DNA of 64,000 bases from Polynucleobacter nymphae (GTDB taxonomy: Bacteria; Pseudomonadota; Gammaproteobacteria; Burkholderiales; Burkholderiaceae): the NCBI RefSeq assembly GCF_018882155.1, contig NZ_JACVPA010000001.1, forward strand, positions 496,001-560,000, in the 5' to 3' direction. Below, piece after piece: positions 46,516 to 54,417 of this stretch. Every line of letters starts with the position of its first letter. Within the stretch, counting starts at the first letter, position 1. The notes beneath the pieces were generated by a model, which worked only from the letters and a program-made list of their open reading frames with translations, did no database searches and was not told where the DNA came from. The position numbers and the translations under genes are program-made.

Positions 46516-47514
46516 ATGAGACAACTACTCCAAAAAACCCTATTGATTGCGCTTGGGGCCATTGCTATTTTAGGCAATGCCTATGCCCAAGGTGATGCAG
46601 CTACTAAGAACTATCCAGATAAACAAGTTCGCCTAGTCATTCCCTTCCCTCCTGGAGGTGCAACTGACGTCATTGGCCGCATCATGGCACAAGAGCTATC
46701 TAAATCATTGGGACAACAAGTGGTCCCTGATAATCGCTCGGGAGATAGTGGCAATATTGGCGCCGACCAAGTAGCCAAGTCACCAGCCGATGGTTACACA
46801 CTGCTGATGGGTGCACTCACATCACATGCCATTAATACCAACCTGAATAAGGATAGCATTAAATACAACTTAGAAAAAGATTTCACGGCCGTTGGTGTTG
46901 TTGGTGTCGTGCCTCTAGTATTTGTTGTCAATCCTTCTGTCCCTGTAAAGAATATGAAGGAATTTATTGCCTATGCCAAAGCCAATCCTGGCAAACTCAC
47001 CTTCGCCTCTTCTGGTGCAGGAGCGCCGCAACGCCTAGCTATGGAAATGTTCCGCGCGCAATTGGGTTTAGATCTTTTGCATGTACCTTACAAGGGCAGT
47101 GGTCCTGCTATGACGGATCTTGTTGGCGGTCAAGTGCTCACTATGTCTGAAACAGTCCCTGCAGCACTGCAATTTATTCAGGCTGGGCAATTAAGAGCTT
47201 TAGCAGTGACTACTGCAAAACGCGTTAGTCAATTACCAGATGTGCCTACGATTACTGAAGCCACCGGCTTGCCAAACTTTGATGTCGTGAGTATGTTCGG
47301 AATCTTGGCACCCGCAGGTACGCCAAAAGGAATCATTGACAAACTCAATGCAGATCTCAAGGTGATTTTGCAGCGTCCTGATGTACAAGAGCGTATGCTA
47401 GCTGCTGGTGTATATGTGAACTACCTAACGCCTGCTGATTCTGCAAAACGCATTCAAAGAGAATTAAATATGTGGGGCAAGGTTATTAAAGACGCTGGCA
47501 TTAAGGCAGATTAA
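46516..47514 (+). CDS. Bug-family TTT solute receptor
   Basis: 332 residues: signal peptide (LIALGAIAILGNAYAQ), YPDKQVRLVIPFPPGGATDVIG, SPADGYTLLMGALTS, FASSGAGAPQRLAMEMF and VPYKGSGPAMTDLVGG, the most canonical Bug sequence here. It is followed, after a 173-base gap without recognisable genes, by a run of membrane and secreted proteins of unknown function on the same strand. Confidence 0.92.
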   Translation: MRQLLQKTLLIALGAIAILGNAYAQGDAATKNYPDKQVRLVIPFPPGGATDVIGRIMAQELSKSLGQQVVPDNRSGDSGNIGADQVAKSPADGYTLLMGALTSHAINTNLNKDSIKYNLEKDFTAVGVVGVVPLVFVVNPSVPVKNMKEFIAYAKANPGKLTFASSGAGAPQRLAMEMFRAQLGLDLLHVPYKGSGPAMTDLVGGQVLTMSETVPAALQFIQAGQLRALAVTTAKRVSQLPDVPTITEATGLPNFDVVSMFGILAPAGTPKGIIDKLNADLKVILQRPDVQERMLAAGVYVNYLTPADSAKRIQRELNMWGKVIKDAGIKAD

Positions 47515-47687
47515 TTAGCTTGGATGTTGGCTGCATGCGGTGAACTATAGAATGTTGCAGATGCACTTAACAGTCTCAGGCCCCTGTAGGGAGGAGTAAA
47601 GTCCTAGCGCTTTTTATCTTAGCAATATTTACATTTATTCAATTAATATAAACTGATCTTCATAATTATTAAATAATCGTTAACACT

Positions 47688-48173
47688 ATGAGTAGTTCTG
47701 GATTAATTGATTTTTGCTACTTCCTCGAAAGAACAGAGCTGAACGCGGCAATACAAGCCAATTTCTGGATAGTGCCGACCATGCAAACCCTGCATATCTT
47801 AGCGATGGCATCGGTCCTTATAGGAGCTCTTCTAATTAATTTAAGAATCCTGGGCCTGCATGGGAAAAGTGAGCCAATCGCAACCATCATTACACGCTAC
47901 AAATCCCTAGTATGGTTTCCTCTACCCATACTCCTCATCACTGGCTGCATCATGATTGTTGGCGAACCTGCGCGATCTTTAACAAACCCAGCCTTTCAGA
48001 TAAAAATGGTCATGCTTTTAGCGGTATTGTTCATCACTTTTTTCCTTCAGAGAAAGTGGCAAAAGGATCACTCTCATGCGCAGACTGATGCGACTAGCTA
48101 TCTCTTAGCAATACTCTCTCTAGGATTGTGGGTTGGCATTGTGGCTGCTGGCCGTTGGATTGCGTATGCCTAA
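47688..48173 (+). CDS. Four-helix membrane protein (DUF6644-like)
   Basis: 161 residues with four hydrophobic helices and a conserved histidine in the second helix (MQTLHILAMASVLIGALLI), then LINLRILGLHG and a final helix ending AAGRWIAYA. The next gene encodes a similar protein with the same landmarks (ALHVLAIT, LVDLRLIGIRG, CGRWIGF), so the two are paralogues and may form a heterodimer, perhaps a haem- or quinone-linked membrane unit through the shared histidines. The family assignment is from memory of the pattern and its function is unknown. Confidence 0.7.
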   Translation: MSSSGLIDFCYFLERTELNAAIQANFWIVPTMQTLHILAMASVLIGALLINLRILGLHGKSEPIATIITRYKSLVWFPLPILLITGCIMIVGEPARSLTNPAFQIKMVMLLAVLFITFFLQRKWQKDHSHAQTDATSYLLAILSLGLWVGIVAAGRWIAYA

Positions 48174-48189
48174 TAAATCGTCATAAAAA

Positions 48190-48696
48190 ATGAATGAAAT
48201 CTTAATCCTGATCTACGGCAACCCCATTGCCCAAATCATTCGTGAAAATGAATTTCTTTTCCCTTGGGTAGAAGCATTGCATGTATTGGCAATCACACTA
48301 GTGATAGGCTCCATTGCCTTAGTTGATCTGAGACTCATTGGAATACGGGGTATCAACCGCCCTATTAGCAACATTAGCAAAGAGCTCTTGCCAGTTACTT
48401 GGATAGCATTTCTGATTGCCGCCTTCACAGGGGCCATACTATTCACCTCTAATGCATTGAGTTATAGCCAAAACTTTTACTTTATCTCAAAGATTGCTTT
48501 ACTTGCTTTAGCTGGCATTAATATGATGTGCTTTCAATTTATCATTGGACGCAATCTTGAAAGCTGGAATCACTACCAGCAGTTGCCAGCTTCAGCACGG
48601 ATTGCTGGGGCGATCTCACTCACACTTTGGATTAGTATTATTGTCTGCGGTCGCTGGATTGGTTTTACACTAGAGCCGGTGTTAGTAGCTTTATAA
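48190..48696 (+). CDS. Four-helix membrane protein, paralogue of the preceding gene
   Basis: 168 residues, four predicted helices. It shares with the gene 16 bases upstream the pattern FLFPWVEALHVLAITLVIGS, LVDLRLIGIRG, a glycine-rich third helix and the C-terminal CGRWIGF. The histidine in EALHVL aligns with that in TLHIL of its neighbour. It is cotranscribed with the upstream paralogue and the secreted protein 9 bases downstream. Confidence 0.7.
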   Translation: MNEILILIYGNPIAQIIRENEFLFPWVEALHVLAITLVIGSIALVDLRLIGIRGINRPISNISKELLPVTWIAFLIAAFTGAILFTSNALSYSQNFYFISKIALLALAGINMMCFQFIIGRNLESWNHYQQLPASARIAGAISLTLWISIIVCGRWIGFTLEPVLVAL

Positions 48697-48705
48697 GGGG
48701 TAGCA

Positions 48706-49533
48706 ATGAAAAGAAAAGTACTTTTTTTACTATTAACCGTTAGTCTCGGTCTAGCACTAGCCAGCGGTGTAAACGCACAATCTACTAAGCCCATCATTAA
48801 TCCGCCACCTACAGCAAAAGACTGGGCAAACCAAGCTAAGCTTCCGGATTGGAGCGGTGTTTGGAATCCCAAGATTTCAGATCAAGGCAAGCAGGCTAAA
48901 ACCAATATGCCACCTTGGACTCCTGCTGCCAATGAACTCATTCAATTTCAATTGGCCGAAGAAAAAGCAGGTAGACCCCCTCCACTCTTTGTGAACTGCT
49001 TACCAGAAGCGATGCCTGCTTGGATGTTGGTTACCCATAATGCAATGGAAGTCTTATTCACCCCGGGTAGAGTGACCATGCTAGGAGAGTCTGATGGCAA
49101 TCGCTTGCGCCGAATCTATACGGATGGCCGTCCTCACCCCGAAGATCCAGACCCAACTTTTCATGGGCACTCCATTGGTAAGTGGGAAGGCGATACGCTA
49201 GTGATCGATACTATTGGCGTCGTGCCTCAGGCTTATATTGCGATCAGTGAAGCTGCTGGCGTTCCCAATAATGGTGATATGCGCATCATTGAACGTATTC
49301 ACTTAGTGGGAAAAGATGAATTACATGACGACATTGAAGTGATCGCCCCCAAGGTCTTAACTAAACCCTGGAAAACAACCCGTATTTATTTCCGTCAACG
49401 AGCACGTAAATACGACATCGTTGAAGGTGTTTGCCTCGAAGGTTCTTTTGCCCCAGGTAAAGATCAACGTGGTAACGATATATTTCTTCCAGTCCAATAT
49501 GACGTCGGTGGGAACCGTATTCCACCGCAATAA
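48706..49533 (+). CDS. Secreted protein of unknown function
   Basis: 275 residues with a signal peptide (LLTVSLGLALASGVNAQ). The mature part contains PDWSGVWNPKISDQ, CLPEAMPAWM, VLFTPGRVTMLGESDGNRLRRIYTDGR, TFHGHSIGKWEGDTLVIDTIG and RARKYDIVEGVCLEGSF. This is a recurring secreted family often found beside the small HHATTMF-type protein that follows here; no enzymatic motif is recognised. It is the third gene of a four-gene run (two membrane paralogues, this gene and the next). Confidence 0.72.
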   Translation: MKRKVLFLLLTVSLGLALASGVNAQSTKPIINPPPTAKDWANQAKLPDWSGVWNPKISDQGKQAKTNMPPWTPAANELIQFQLAEEKAGRPPPLFVNCLPEAMPAWMLVTHNAMEVLFTPGRVTMLGESDGNRLRRIYTDGRPHPEDPDPTFHGHSIGKWEGDTLVIDTIGVVPQAYIAISEAAGVPNNGDMRIIERIHLVGKDELHDDIEVIAPKVLTKPWKTTRIYFRQRARKYDIVEGVCLEGSFAPGKDQRGNDIFLPVQYDVGGNRIPPQ

Positions 49534-49566
49534 TTTATATTTACCTTATTTGAAGGAGTGTTTATC

Positions 49567-49998
49567 TTGATAGTAAAAAACTTAAGCAGACTGCTAGTAT
49601 TTGCAATTACCGTCTCTGCATCAGCACTGGCTTTGGCACACCATGCCACTACCATGTTTGATAGAGACAAAGTGCTAGCTATTACAGGCGTCGTTAAAGA
49701 AGTTCAATGGACCAACCCCCATGTCGGTATTTTTGTGACTGGTACCCTCAAAGATGGTGATGCGCCAGCACTCTGGGTTCTGGAGGTATCTAGCCCTGGA
49801 AATCTTACTCGCGCAGGTAGCTGGACTAGAAGCTCTGTGAAAGCAGGAGATAAGGTTGTAGTGGATTTCTGGCCGCTGCGAAATGGCAATAAGGGTGGCT
49901 ACCTGAAGAAGGTAACTTTGACTGATACCGGCAAATTCTATACCGCTGATATTCGCGCTCAGGAGAGCCCAAACCTAGAAGAGCGTGAACAAAAATAA
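49567..49998 (+). CDS. Small secreted DUF6152-like protein
   Basis: 143 residues from TTG 49567, which has GAAGGAG 8 bases upstream; the GTG at 49558 overlaps that site and is unlikely. A signal peptide (LVFAITVSASALALA) is followed by HHATTMFDRDKVLAITGVV, VQWTNPHVGIFVTG and KAGDKVVVDFWPLRNG. The histidine pair right after the cleavage site and the OB-like beta-rich pattern are typical of DUF6152-type proteins. It may bind a metal; its role is unknown. It ends 6 bases from the convergent cytochrome c gene. Confidence 0.7.
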   Translation: MIVKNLSRLLVFAITVSASALALAHHATTMFDRDKVLAITGVVKEVQWTNPHVGIFVTGTLKDGDAPALWVLEVSSPGNLTRAGSWTRSSVKAGDKVVVDFWPLRNGNKGGYLKKVTLTDTGKFYTADIRAQESPNLEEREQK

Positions 49999-50004
49999 TT
50001 CTGG

Positions 50005-50400
50005 TTATTGCTTCTTGTTTAACCCTGCTTTACGGGATTCAACTTCTTTATTAATCGCTGCAATTGTTTGGGCATTAGGTGACTTCCAGTTGCCGCCAGA
50101 GTTATTCACCATATAAACTAATGCATCAGAAAATCCTTCAATACTTAAATTGGGGTTACCGCCTTTAGCAGGCATGGCACGAACACCAACATAAGCATGC
50201 GCAGTGAGGGTAACTTGCCCCTCGGCAATAAGTGGCGCCCACTTTGCTTTATCGCCAAACTTTGGCGCATTCACAAGGCCAGCCGCATGGCAGCTCATAC
50301 AAACTTGTTTATAAGTAGCCTCACCAGATTGGGCAAAAGCTACTCCCGAAAATAGTAAGGTCGCAAAGGTAATCAATGAGGCTAGGTTTTTGATGTTCAT
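50005..50400 (-). CDS. Class I c-type cytochrome (c5-like)
   Basis: 131 residues: signal peptide (FATLLFSGVAFAQS), the haem-binding CMSCH at about residues 34-38, and the likely methionine ligand in VRAMPAKGGNPNLS near 78. The AMPAKGG segment and length resemble cytochrome c5/c4-type periplasmic electron carriers. It lies downstream of the Bug-aldolase pair on the same strand, 21 bases after the aldolase gene, so it could carry electrons for that module or simply share its transcript. Confidence 0.85.
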   Translation of the reverse strand: MNIKNLASLITFATLLFSGVAFAQSGEATYKQVCMSCHAAGLVNAPKFGDKAKWAPLIAEGQVTLTAHAYVGVRAMPAKGGNPNLSIEGFSDALVYMVNNSGGNWKSPNAQTIAAINKEVESRKAGLNKKQ

Positions 50401-50421
50401 ATGAGTATATTACTGCTAAAG

Positions 50422-51219
50422 TTATTGTGATTTTTTAACGCGCTCAGTCCAGAGTTGCCATGGACGCCCAATCGTTTTTTCAATGGTTTCCTTAGAGGTA
50501 GCAGCCTCTCCAGGGGTTAGATATTGAACTTGGCCCATCTTCATTGCCTCAGCTTGAATGCTGGCATTTTGAATAGCGTAGACCGTTCTAAATACCGCCT
50601 TCTTAATGGAGTCAGCTCCAGCAGCATAGCCATGGCCACGCATTAAAACAAAATACTGTAATCCCATAGTCTGAGACAAAGCATCTCCTAGATCTGAATT
50701 ACTAATAAACATATCTGTATCAGGATTTGGCTTAGCAAAATTACGAATCTCAAATATCGGTGCGCCCTCACCCAAGAACGCACTCATGTGATAAACCGGT
50801 TTCAAAGTTACACCTGTTAAACCATAGGAAAGAATTGGAGAGGCATGGCCATGAATGACTGAATTAATATCAGGGCGATTCTTAAGAATGCCGCTATGAA
50901 TAAATCGTTCACCATAGGCAACACGGGTATCACCATTTAAGGCTTTACCGTCCATGTCAAATTCCATAATGTCTTCGACTTTCACTACTGAAGGCGCGAC
51001 ACTTCTTGCTAAAAAGAAGGTATTGGGGTTGGCTGGATTACGAACACTAATATGACCATAACCATCAACCGCATTTTGATCATACAAAATATGATTTGCG
51101 ATGACCAACTCTTCAACCGCTAACTTGACGGCAGGGTTTTGCTCCATCTGCTCTTGAACGCTAGCAGCATGAGCTTGAATAGCTACTATAAAAATAACTA
51201 CCATGAAAAGTCTTTTCAT
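50422..51219 (-). CDS. Class II aldolase/adducin-family protein with a signal peptide
   Basis: 265 residues. The N-terminus MKRLFMVVIFIVAIQAHAASV is a clear Sec signal with an AHA-A cleavage site, which is unusual because class II aldolases are normally cytoplasmic. The domain shows GYGHISVRNP, IHGHASPILSYG and LMRGHGYAAG, which hold the zinc-binding histidines. Family members include fuculose-phosphate aldolase and many decarboxylase-like proteins. It begins on the last base of the Bug gene upstream (TAATG), so receptor and enzyme are coupled and both would be periplasmic. Confidence 0.82.
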   Translation of the reverse strand: MKRLFMVVIFIVAIQAHAASVQEQMEQNPAVKLAVEELVIANHILYDQNAVDGYGHISVRNPANPNTFFLARSVAPSVVKVEDIMEFDMDGKALNGDTRVAYGERFIHSGILKNRPDINSVIHGHASPILSYGLTGVTLKPVYHMSAFLGEGAPIFEIRNFAKPNPDTDMFISNSDLGDALSQTMGLQYFVLMRGHGYAAGADSIKKAVFRTVYAIQNASIQAEAMKMGQVQYLTPGEAATSKETIEKTIGRPWQLWTERVKKSQ

Positions 51220-52205
51220 TATTCGACCTTTCCAATCTTTCTGACAACGTCACCCATTTGCGAAGATTCCTTATCCCAATAGACTTTAAATTCAGGAGCA
51301 TCCATATATTGGATGGGGCTACCAGCGCCATTAATGACAGAACGTACACGCTCATCATTGGCTGCTTGTTTAGCGGCATCACGTAGTTTATTGGTGATGT
51401 AATCAGGTGTTGTGCTAGGTACAAATAAACCAGCCCATTGAGAAAATTCAATCTTGATACCCATCTCTTTAAAGCTAGGCACCTCAGGCATGCTCGCCAA
51501 TCTACCATCCCCCCAGTGCGCTAAAGCTCGGACCTTACCGGCCTTAATCTGCTGAACAATCGATGATGGTCCAGTTGCAATTGCATCAACTTGCCCACCT
51601 AGCAGACCTACAATTGCTGGACCAGCTCCTGTATAGGGAATGTGAACCATATAAAACTTTTCTGAGGCCTTAAGCATCTCCATCGGAACGTGCATCGTTC
51701 CGTAATTGCCTGATGAGCCAAAATTGTATTTACCTGGATTAGCGCGCATTGCCGCTATAAAAGATTTGTAATCCTTCCATGGGCTATAGGCCCTCACCAC
51801 CAAAACCGTAGGATCCGCTGTAAATCGAGCAATCGGCTTTAACTGATTTAGTTGAAATGATTGCTCGCGTCCAACCACTTTATCCGCCTCAGGAATAATT
51901 GAAATAGAAGATAAAGCCATCAGAATGGTGTAACCATCCGGTTTTGCTTTTGCTACTGATGACATGCCGATACCACCGCCAGCGCCTGGTTTATTTTCAA
52001 CAATCACGGATTGCCCTAGGCTACGAGATAAGGCTTCAGCTACTGGCCTACCAACGGCATCCGCCACGCCACCCGGAGGGAAAGGTACCACCATCGTAAT
52101 TGGGCGAGTAGGCCATGCTTCTGGAGTCTGGGCTATTACAAAAGCCGAAAACAAGCAAGCCGCGGCAAAGCTAAGTAGATGGCTCAGTTTGATTATTTGC
52201 TTCAT
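51219..52205 (-). CDS. Bug-family TTT solute receptor coupled to the exported aldolase
   Basis: 328 residues from ATG 52205 (TTG 52217 also possible). Signal peptide (LSFAAACLFSAFVIAQT), then WPTRPITMVVPFPPGGVADAVG, AKPDGYTILMAL, FGSSGNYGTMHVPMEML and IPYTGAGPAIVGLLGGQ. It is the first gene of a run with the exported class II aldolase and cytochrome c, and diverges from a cytoplasmic FAH gene across 112 bases. The ligand may be a substrate or product of those enzymes. Confidence 0.9.
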   Translation of the reverse strand: MKQIIKLSHLLSFAAACLFSAFVIAQTPEAWPTRPITMVVPFPPGGVADAVGRPVAEALSRSLGQSVIVENKPGAGGGIGMSSVAKAKPDGYTILMALSSISIIPEADKVVGREQSFQLNQLKPIARFTADPTVLVVRAYSPWKDYKSFIAAMRANPGKYNFGSSGNYGTMHVPMEMLKASEKFYMVHIPYTGAGPAIVGLLGGQVDAIATGPSSIVQQIKAGKVRALAHWGDGRLASMPEVPSFKEMGIKIEFSQWAGLFVPSTTPDYITNKLRDAAKQAANDERVRSVINGAGSPIQYMDAPEFKVYWDKESSQMGDVVRKIGKVE

Positions 52206-52317
52206 TTTTTGTCTCAAATGAGTAATTTAGTTATTATTTATGGTCTTTATCCTACTACAAGATTCATCATAATAAACAGGGGCTAGCATAGATATAGCCC
52301 CCACTGGAGATAGCAAC

Positions 52318-53205
52318 ATGAAATACGCAGCATTTTCTTTAACAAAAGAGCCAGGTAAGACCCGCGTTGGCACTATTTCTGCCGATGGCAAAACTGTGCA
52401 GGAACTTGATCTTGGGGTCGATGTAAGTGAAGATGGCATTGTTGCCATTCTGCGCGCGGATTTAGCCGGCAAAATACCTACATCGATTGCTACCCATGCA
52501 TTTAGCGATATTCGCTTATTAGCCCCAGTACCAAGACCACGCCGCAATATCTTTTGCGTTGGAAAAAATTACCATGAGCATGCAAAAGAGTTCTCAAATA
52601 GTGGTTTTGATGGTAGCGCTAAGCCAGGCGAAGATATTCCTAGTCATGCTATCTTTTTTACTAAACCACCAGAATCTGTCACCGGCCCAAACACTAATGT
52701 AATTATCCCAACTGCTGTTTCTACTTGCATTGACTATGAAGCAGAATTGACGATCGTGATCGGCAAAGGTGGCAAAGGTATTAGTGAAGCTGATGCCATG
52801 AAGCATGTCTGGGGATACACCGCCATTAATGATGTTACTGCTCGCGACTGGCAACAACGACATAAGCAATGGTTCTTAGGTAAAAGCTTTGATACCTTCT
52901 GCCCTATGGGCCCATGGGTAGTTACGGCTGATGAAGTCGACGCAAATGATATCTCAGTGAAGTGCTGGGTAAATGGCGAACTTCGTCAGAACTCCAACAC
53001 TAAAGATTTAATCTTTGATATTCCCAATATGATTGCTACTGTCTCTGCTGGAATTACGCTATACCCAGGTGATTTGATTGCTACAGGCACTCCAGTGGGA
53101 GTTGGTATTGGCTTTAAGCCGCCTAAGTATTTAGTCAACGGTGATGTAGTGGTGGTGGAAATGGGTGGTATCGGCAAACTTGAGAATACCTTCGTAGCCC
53201 AGTAA
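52318..53205 (+). CDS. Fumarylacetoacetate hydrolase family protein, cytoplasmic
   Basis: 295 residues with an N-terminal lead domain (about 1-75) and the FAH domain: IFCVGKNYHEHAKEF, AIFFTKPPESVTGP, the metal motif DYEAELTIVIGKGG, YTAINDVTARDWQQRHKQW, KSFDTFCPMGPW and ATGTPVGVGIG. This two-part form is common to 2-hydroxyhepta-2,4-diene-1,7-dioate isomerase-like and ureidoglycolate lyase-like enzymes. It has no signal peptide, in contrast to its paralogue across the terminator at 53228. Substrate unknown. Confidence 0.85.
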   Translation: MKYAAFSLTKEPGKTRVGTISADGKTVQELDLGVDVSEDGIVAILRADLAGKIPTSIATHAFSDIRLLAPVPRPRRNIFCVGKNYHEHAKEFSNSGFDGSAKPGEDIPSHAIFFTKPPESVTGPNTNVIIPTAVSTCIDYEAELTIVIGKGGKGISEADAMKHVWGYTAINDVTARDWQQRHKQWFLGKSFDTFCPMGPWVVTADEVDANDISVKCWVNGELRQNSNTKDLIFDIPNMIATVSAGITLYPGDLIATGTPVGVGIGFKPPKYLVNGDVVVVEMGGIGKLENTFVAQ

Positions 53206-53227
53206 GACAGAGCTAGAGTTATCAAAA

Positions 53228-53257
53228 TATAAAAGCCACCCTAGGGTGGCTTTTATA
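53228..53257. terminator. Bidirectional terminator between two convergent FAH genes
   Basis: A near-perfect palindrome: TATAAAAGCCACCC (53228-53241) and GGGTGGCTTTTATA (53244-53257). Its GC core with A/T flanks ends in a T-run in either direction. It lies 22 bases after one FAH gene and 19 bases after the end of the other. Confidence 0.85.
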
Positions 53258-53276
53258 CACGCTGAAGTAAAGTAAC

Positions 53277-54320
53277 TTAACCCAAAGTAAATTTCAACTC
53301 ACCGAGTTTCTCTACCGAGCTGACAATCTTATCGCCTTTCTTTAGCCACACTTGCTTGTCTTTCGGCATGCCCGCAATCACGCCTTGTGGTGTACCAGTA
53401 AAGACAATATCTCCCGGCTCTAGCGCCCAATACATACTGATATAGGACAGCATATTTTGGGTATTGTGGATAAAGTCAGCCGTATTAGAGTTCTGGCGCA
53501 ATTCGCCATTAACCCAAGTTTTCACCTGAAGACTGTTGGGATCTCCAACTAAATCTGCCGTTACAAAATAAGGTCCAATTGGGGCATATTGGTCTAAGGT
53601 CTTGCCAATCATCCACTGCCCACTTGGGCGCTCTAACTGCAAGTCACGAGATGAAAAGTCGTTTGAGGTGCAATAGCCAGCAACATAAGCCAAAGTATCA
53701 GAGACTGGGACATTGCGCATCTTCTTGCCAATCACAATTAAGAGCTCAGTTTCATAATCCAATTTATACGAAACTTCTGGCGGAGGAATTTGGAGCAAGC
53801 AATTATGTTCCGCTAAGCTATTGTTGAACTTATTAAATAATGGTGGCACCTTTGGATGAGCCATTCCCACTTCATCTGCATGGGCTCGATAGTTCAAGCC
53901 AACGCAGACAATCTTTCCGGGGTTCTTAAACAGTCGACCAAAGGTAATATCCGACTCTTTTAAGTAAGGTACGCCAGATTTATCAGCACTAGATACGACC
54001 TTATTAAAGCCTCCAGCATTACCCTCTTGCAGCAGTTGGTCTAAGGTTGTTGGGGCGGCGATCTTCATCTTCTTTGCCACAGCACGCACGTCAATCACAC
54101 CCTTAGGAGTAACAACGCCCAATGTCTCTGTTCCATCGGAATTCATAATGGAGAGAATTTTGCTGTTCTTGACCATTTCACGAGGGCCGTTATAAGCCTC
54201 TGTACCCCACACTGAAGTTTGGTGCGCTGAAGCCTCTTGCATTACACCCATAGTAGAAACAGCTACTAGGCCAGCGCCTGCAGCTGAAGCAGTTTTCATA
54301 AATTGACGACGAGAACTCAT
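53277..54320 (-). CDS. Fumarylacetoacetate hydrolase family protein with a Tat signal
   Basis: 347 residues. The N-terminus MSSRRQFMKTASAAGAG has the twin-arginine motif SRRQFMK followed by a mild hydrophobic stretch and a likely cleavage site after EASA, so the folded enzyme would be exported by Tat. The FAH domain follows: IVCVGLNYRAHADEVG, PPLFNKFNNSLAEH, DYETELLIVIGKKM, GYCTSNDFSSRDLQLERPSG, KTLDQYAPIGPYF and FTGTPQGVIAG. FAH enzymes are normally cytoplasmic. It is convergent with the cytoplasmic paralogue and downstream of nothing on its own strand. Confidence 0.85.
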   Translation of the reverse strand: MSSRRQFMKTASAAGAGLVAVSTMGVMQEASAHQTSVWGTEAYNGPREMVKNSKILSIMNSDGTETLGVVTPKGVIDVRAVAKKMKIAAPTTLDQLLQEGNAGGFNKVVSSADKSGVPYLKESDITFGRLFKNPGKIVCVGLNYRAHADEVGMAHPKVPPLFNKFNNSLAEHNCLLQIPPPEVSYKLDYETELLIVIGKKMRNVPVSDTLAYVAGYCTSNDFSSRDLQLERPSGQWMIGKTLDQYAPIGPYFVTADLVGDPNSLQVKTWVNGELRQNSNTADFIHNTQNMLSYISMYWALEPGDIVFTGTPQGVIAGMPKDKQVWLKKGDKIVSSVEKLGELKFTLG

Positions 54321-54417
54321 CCGAATCTCCCTGTGTTGTTATTGATTTTTTAGATACAAGGAGAATCTTACTGCACCAATAAATGCCGTGGTGCAGCAAA
54401 TAGGAAGGCCAATAGAA

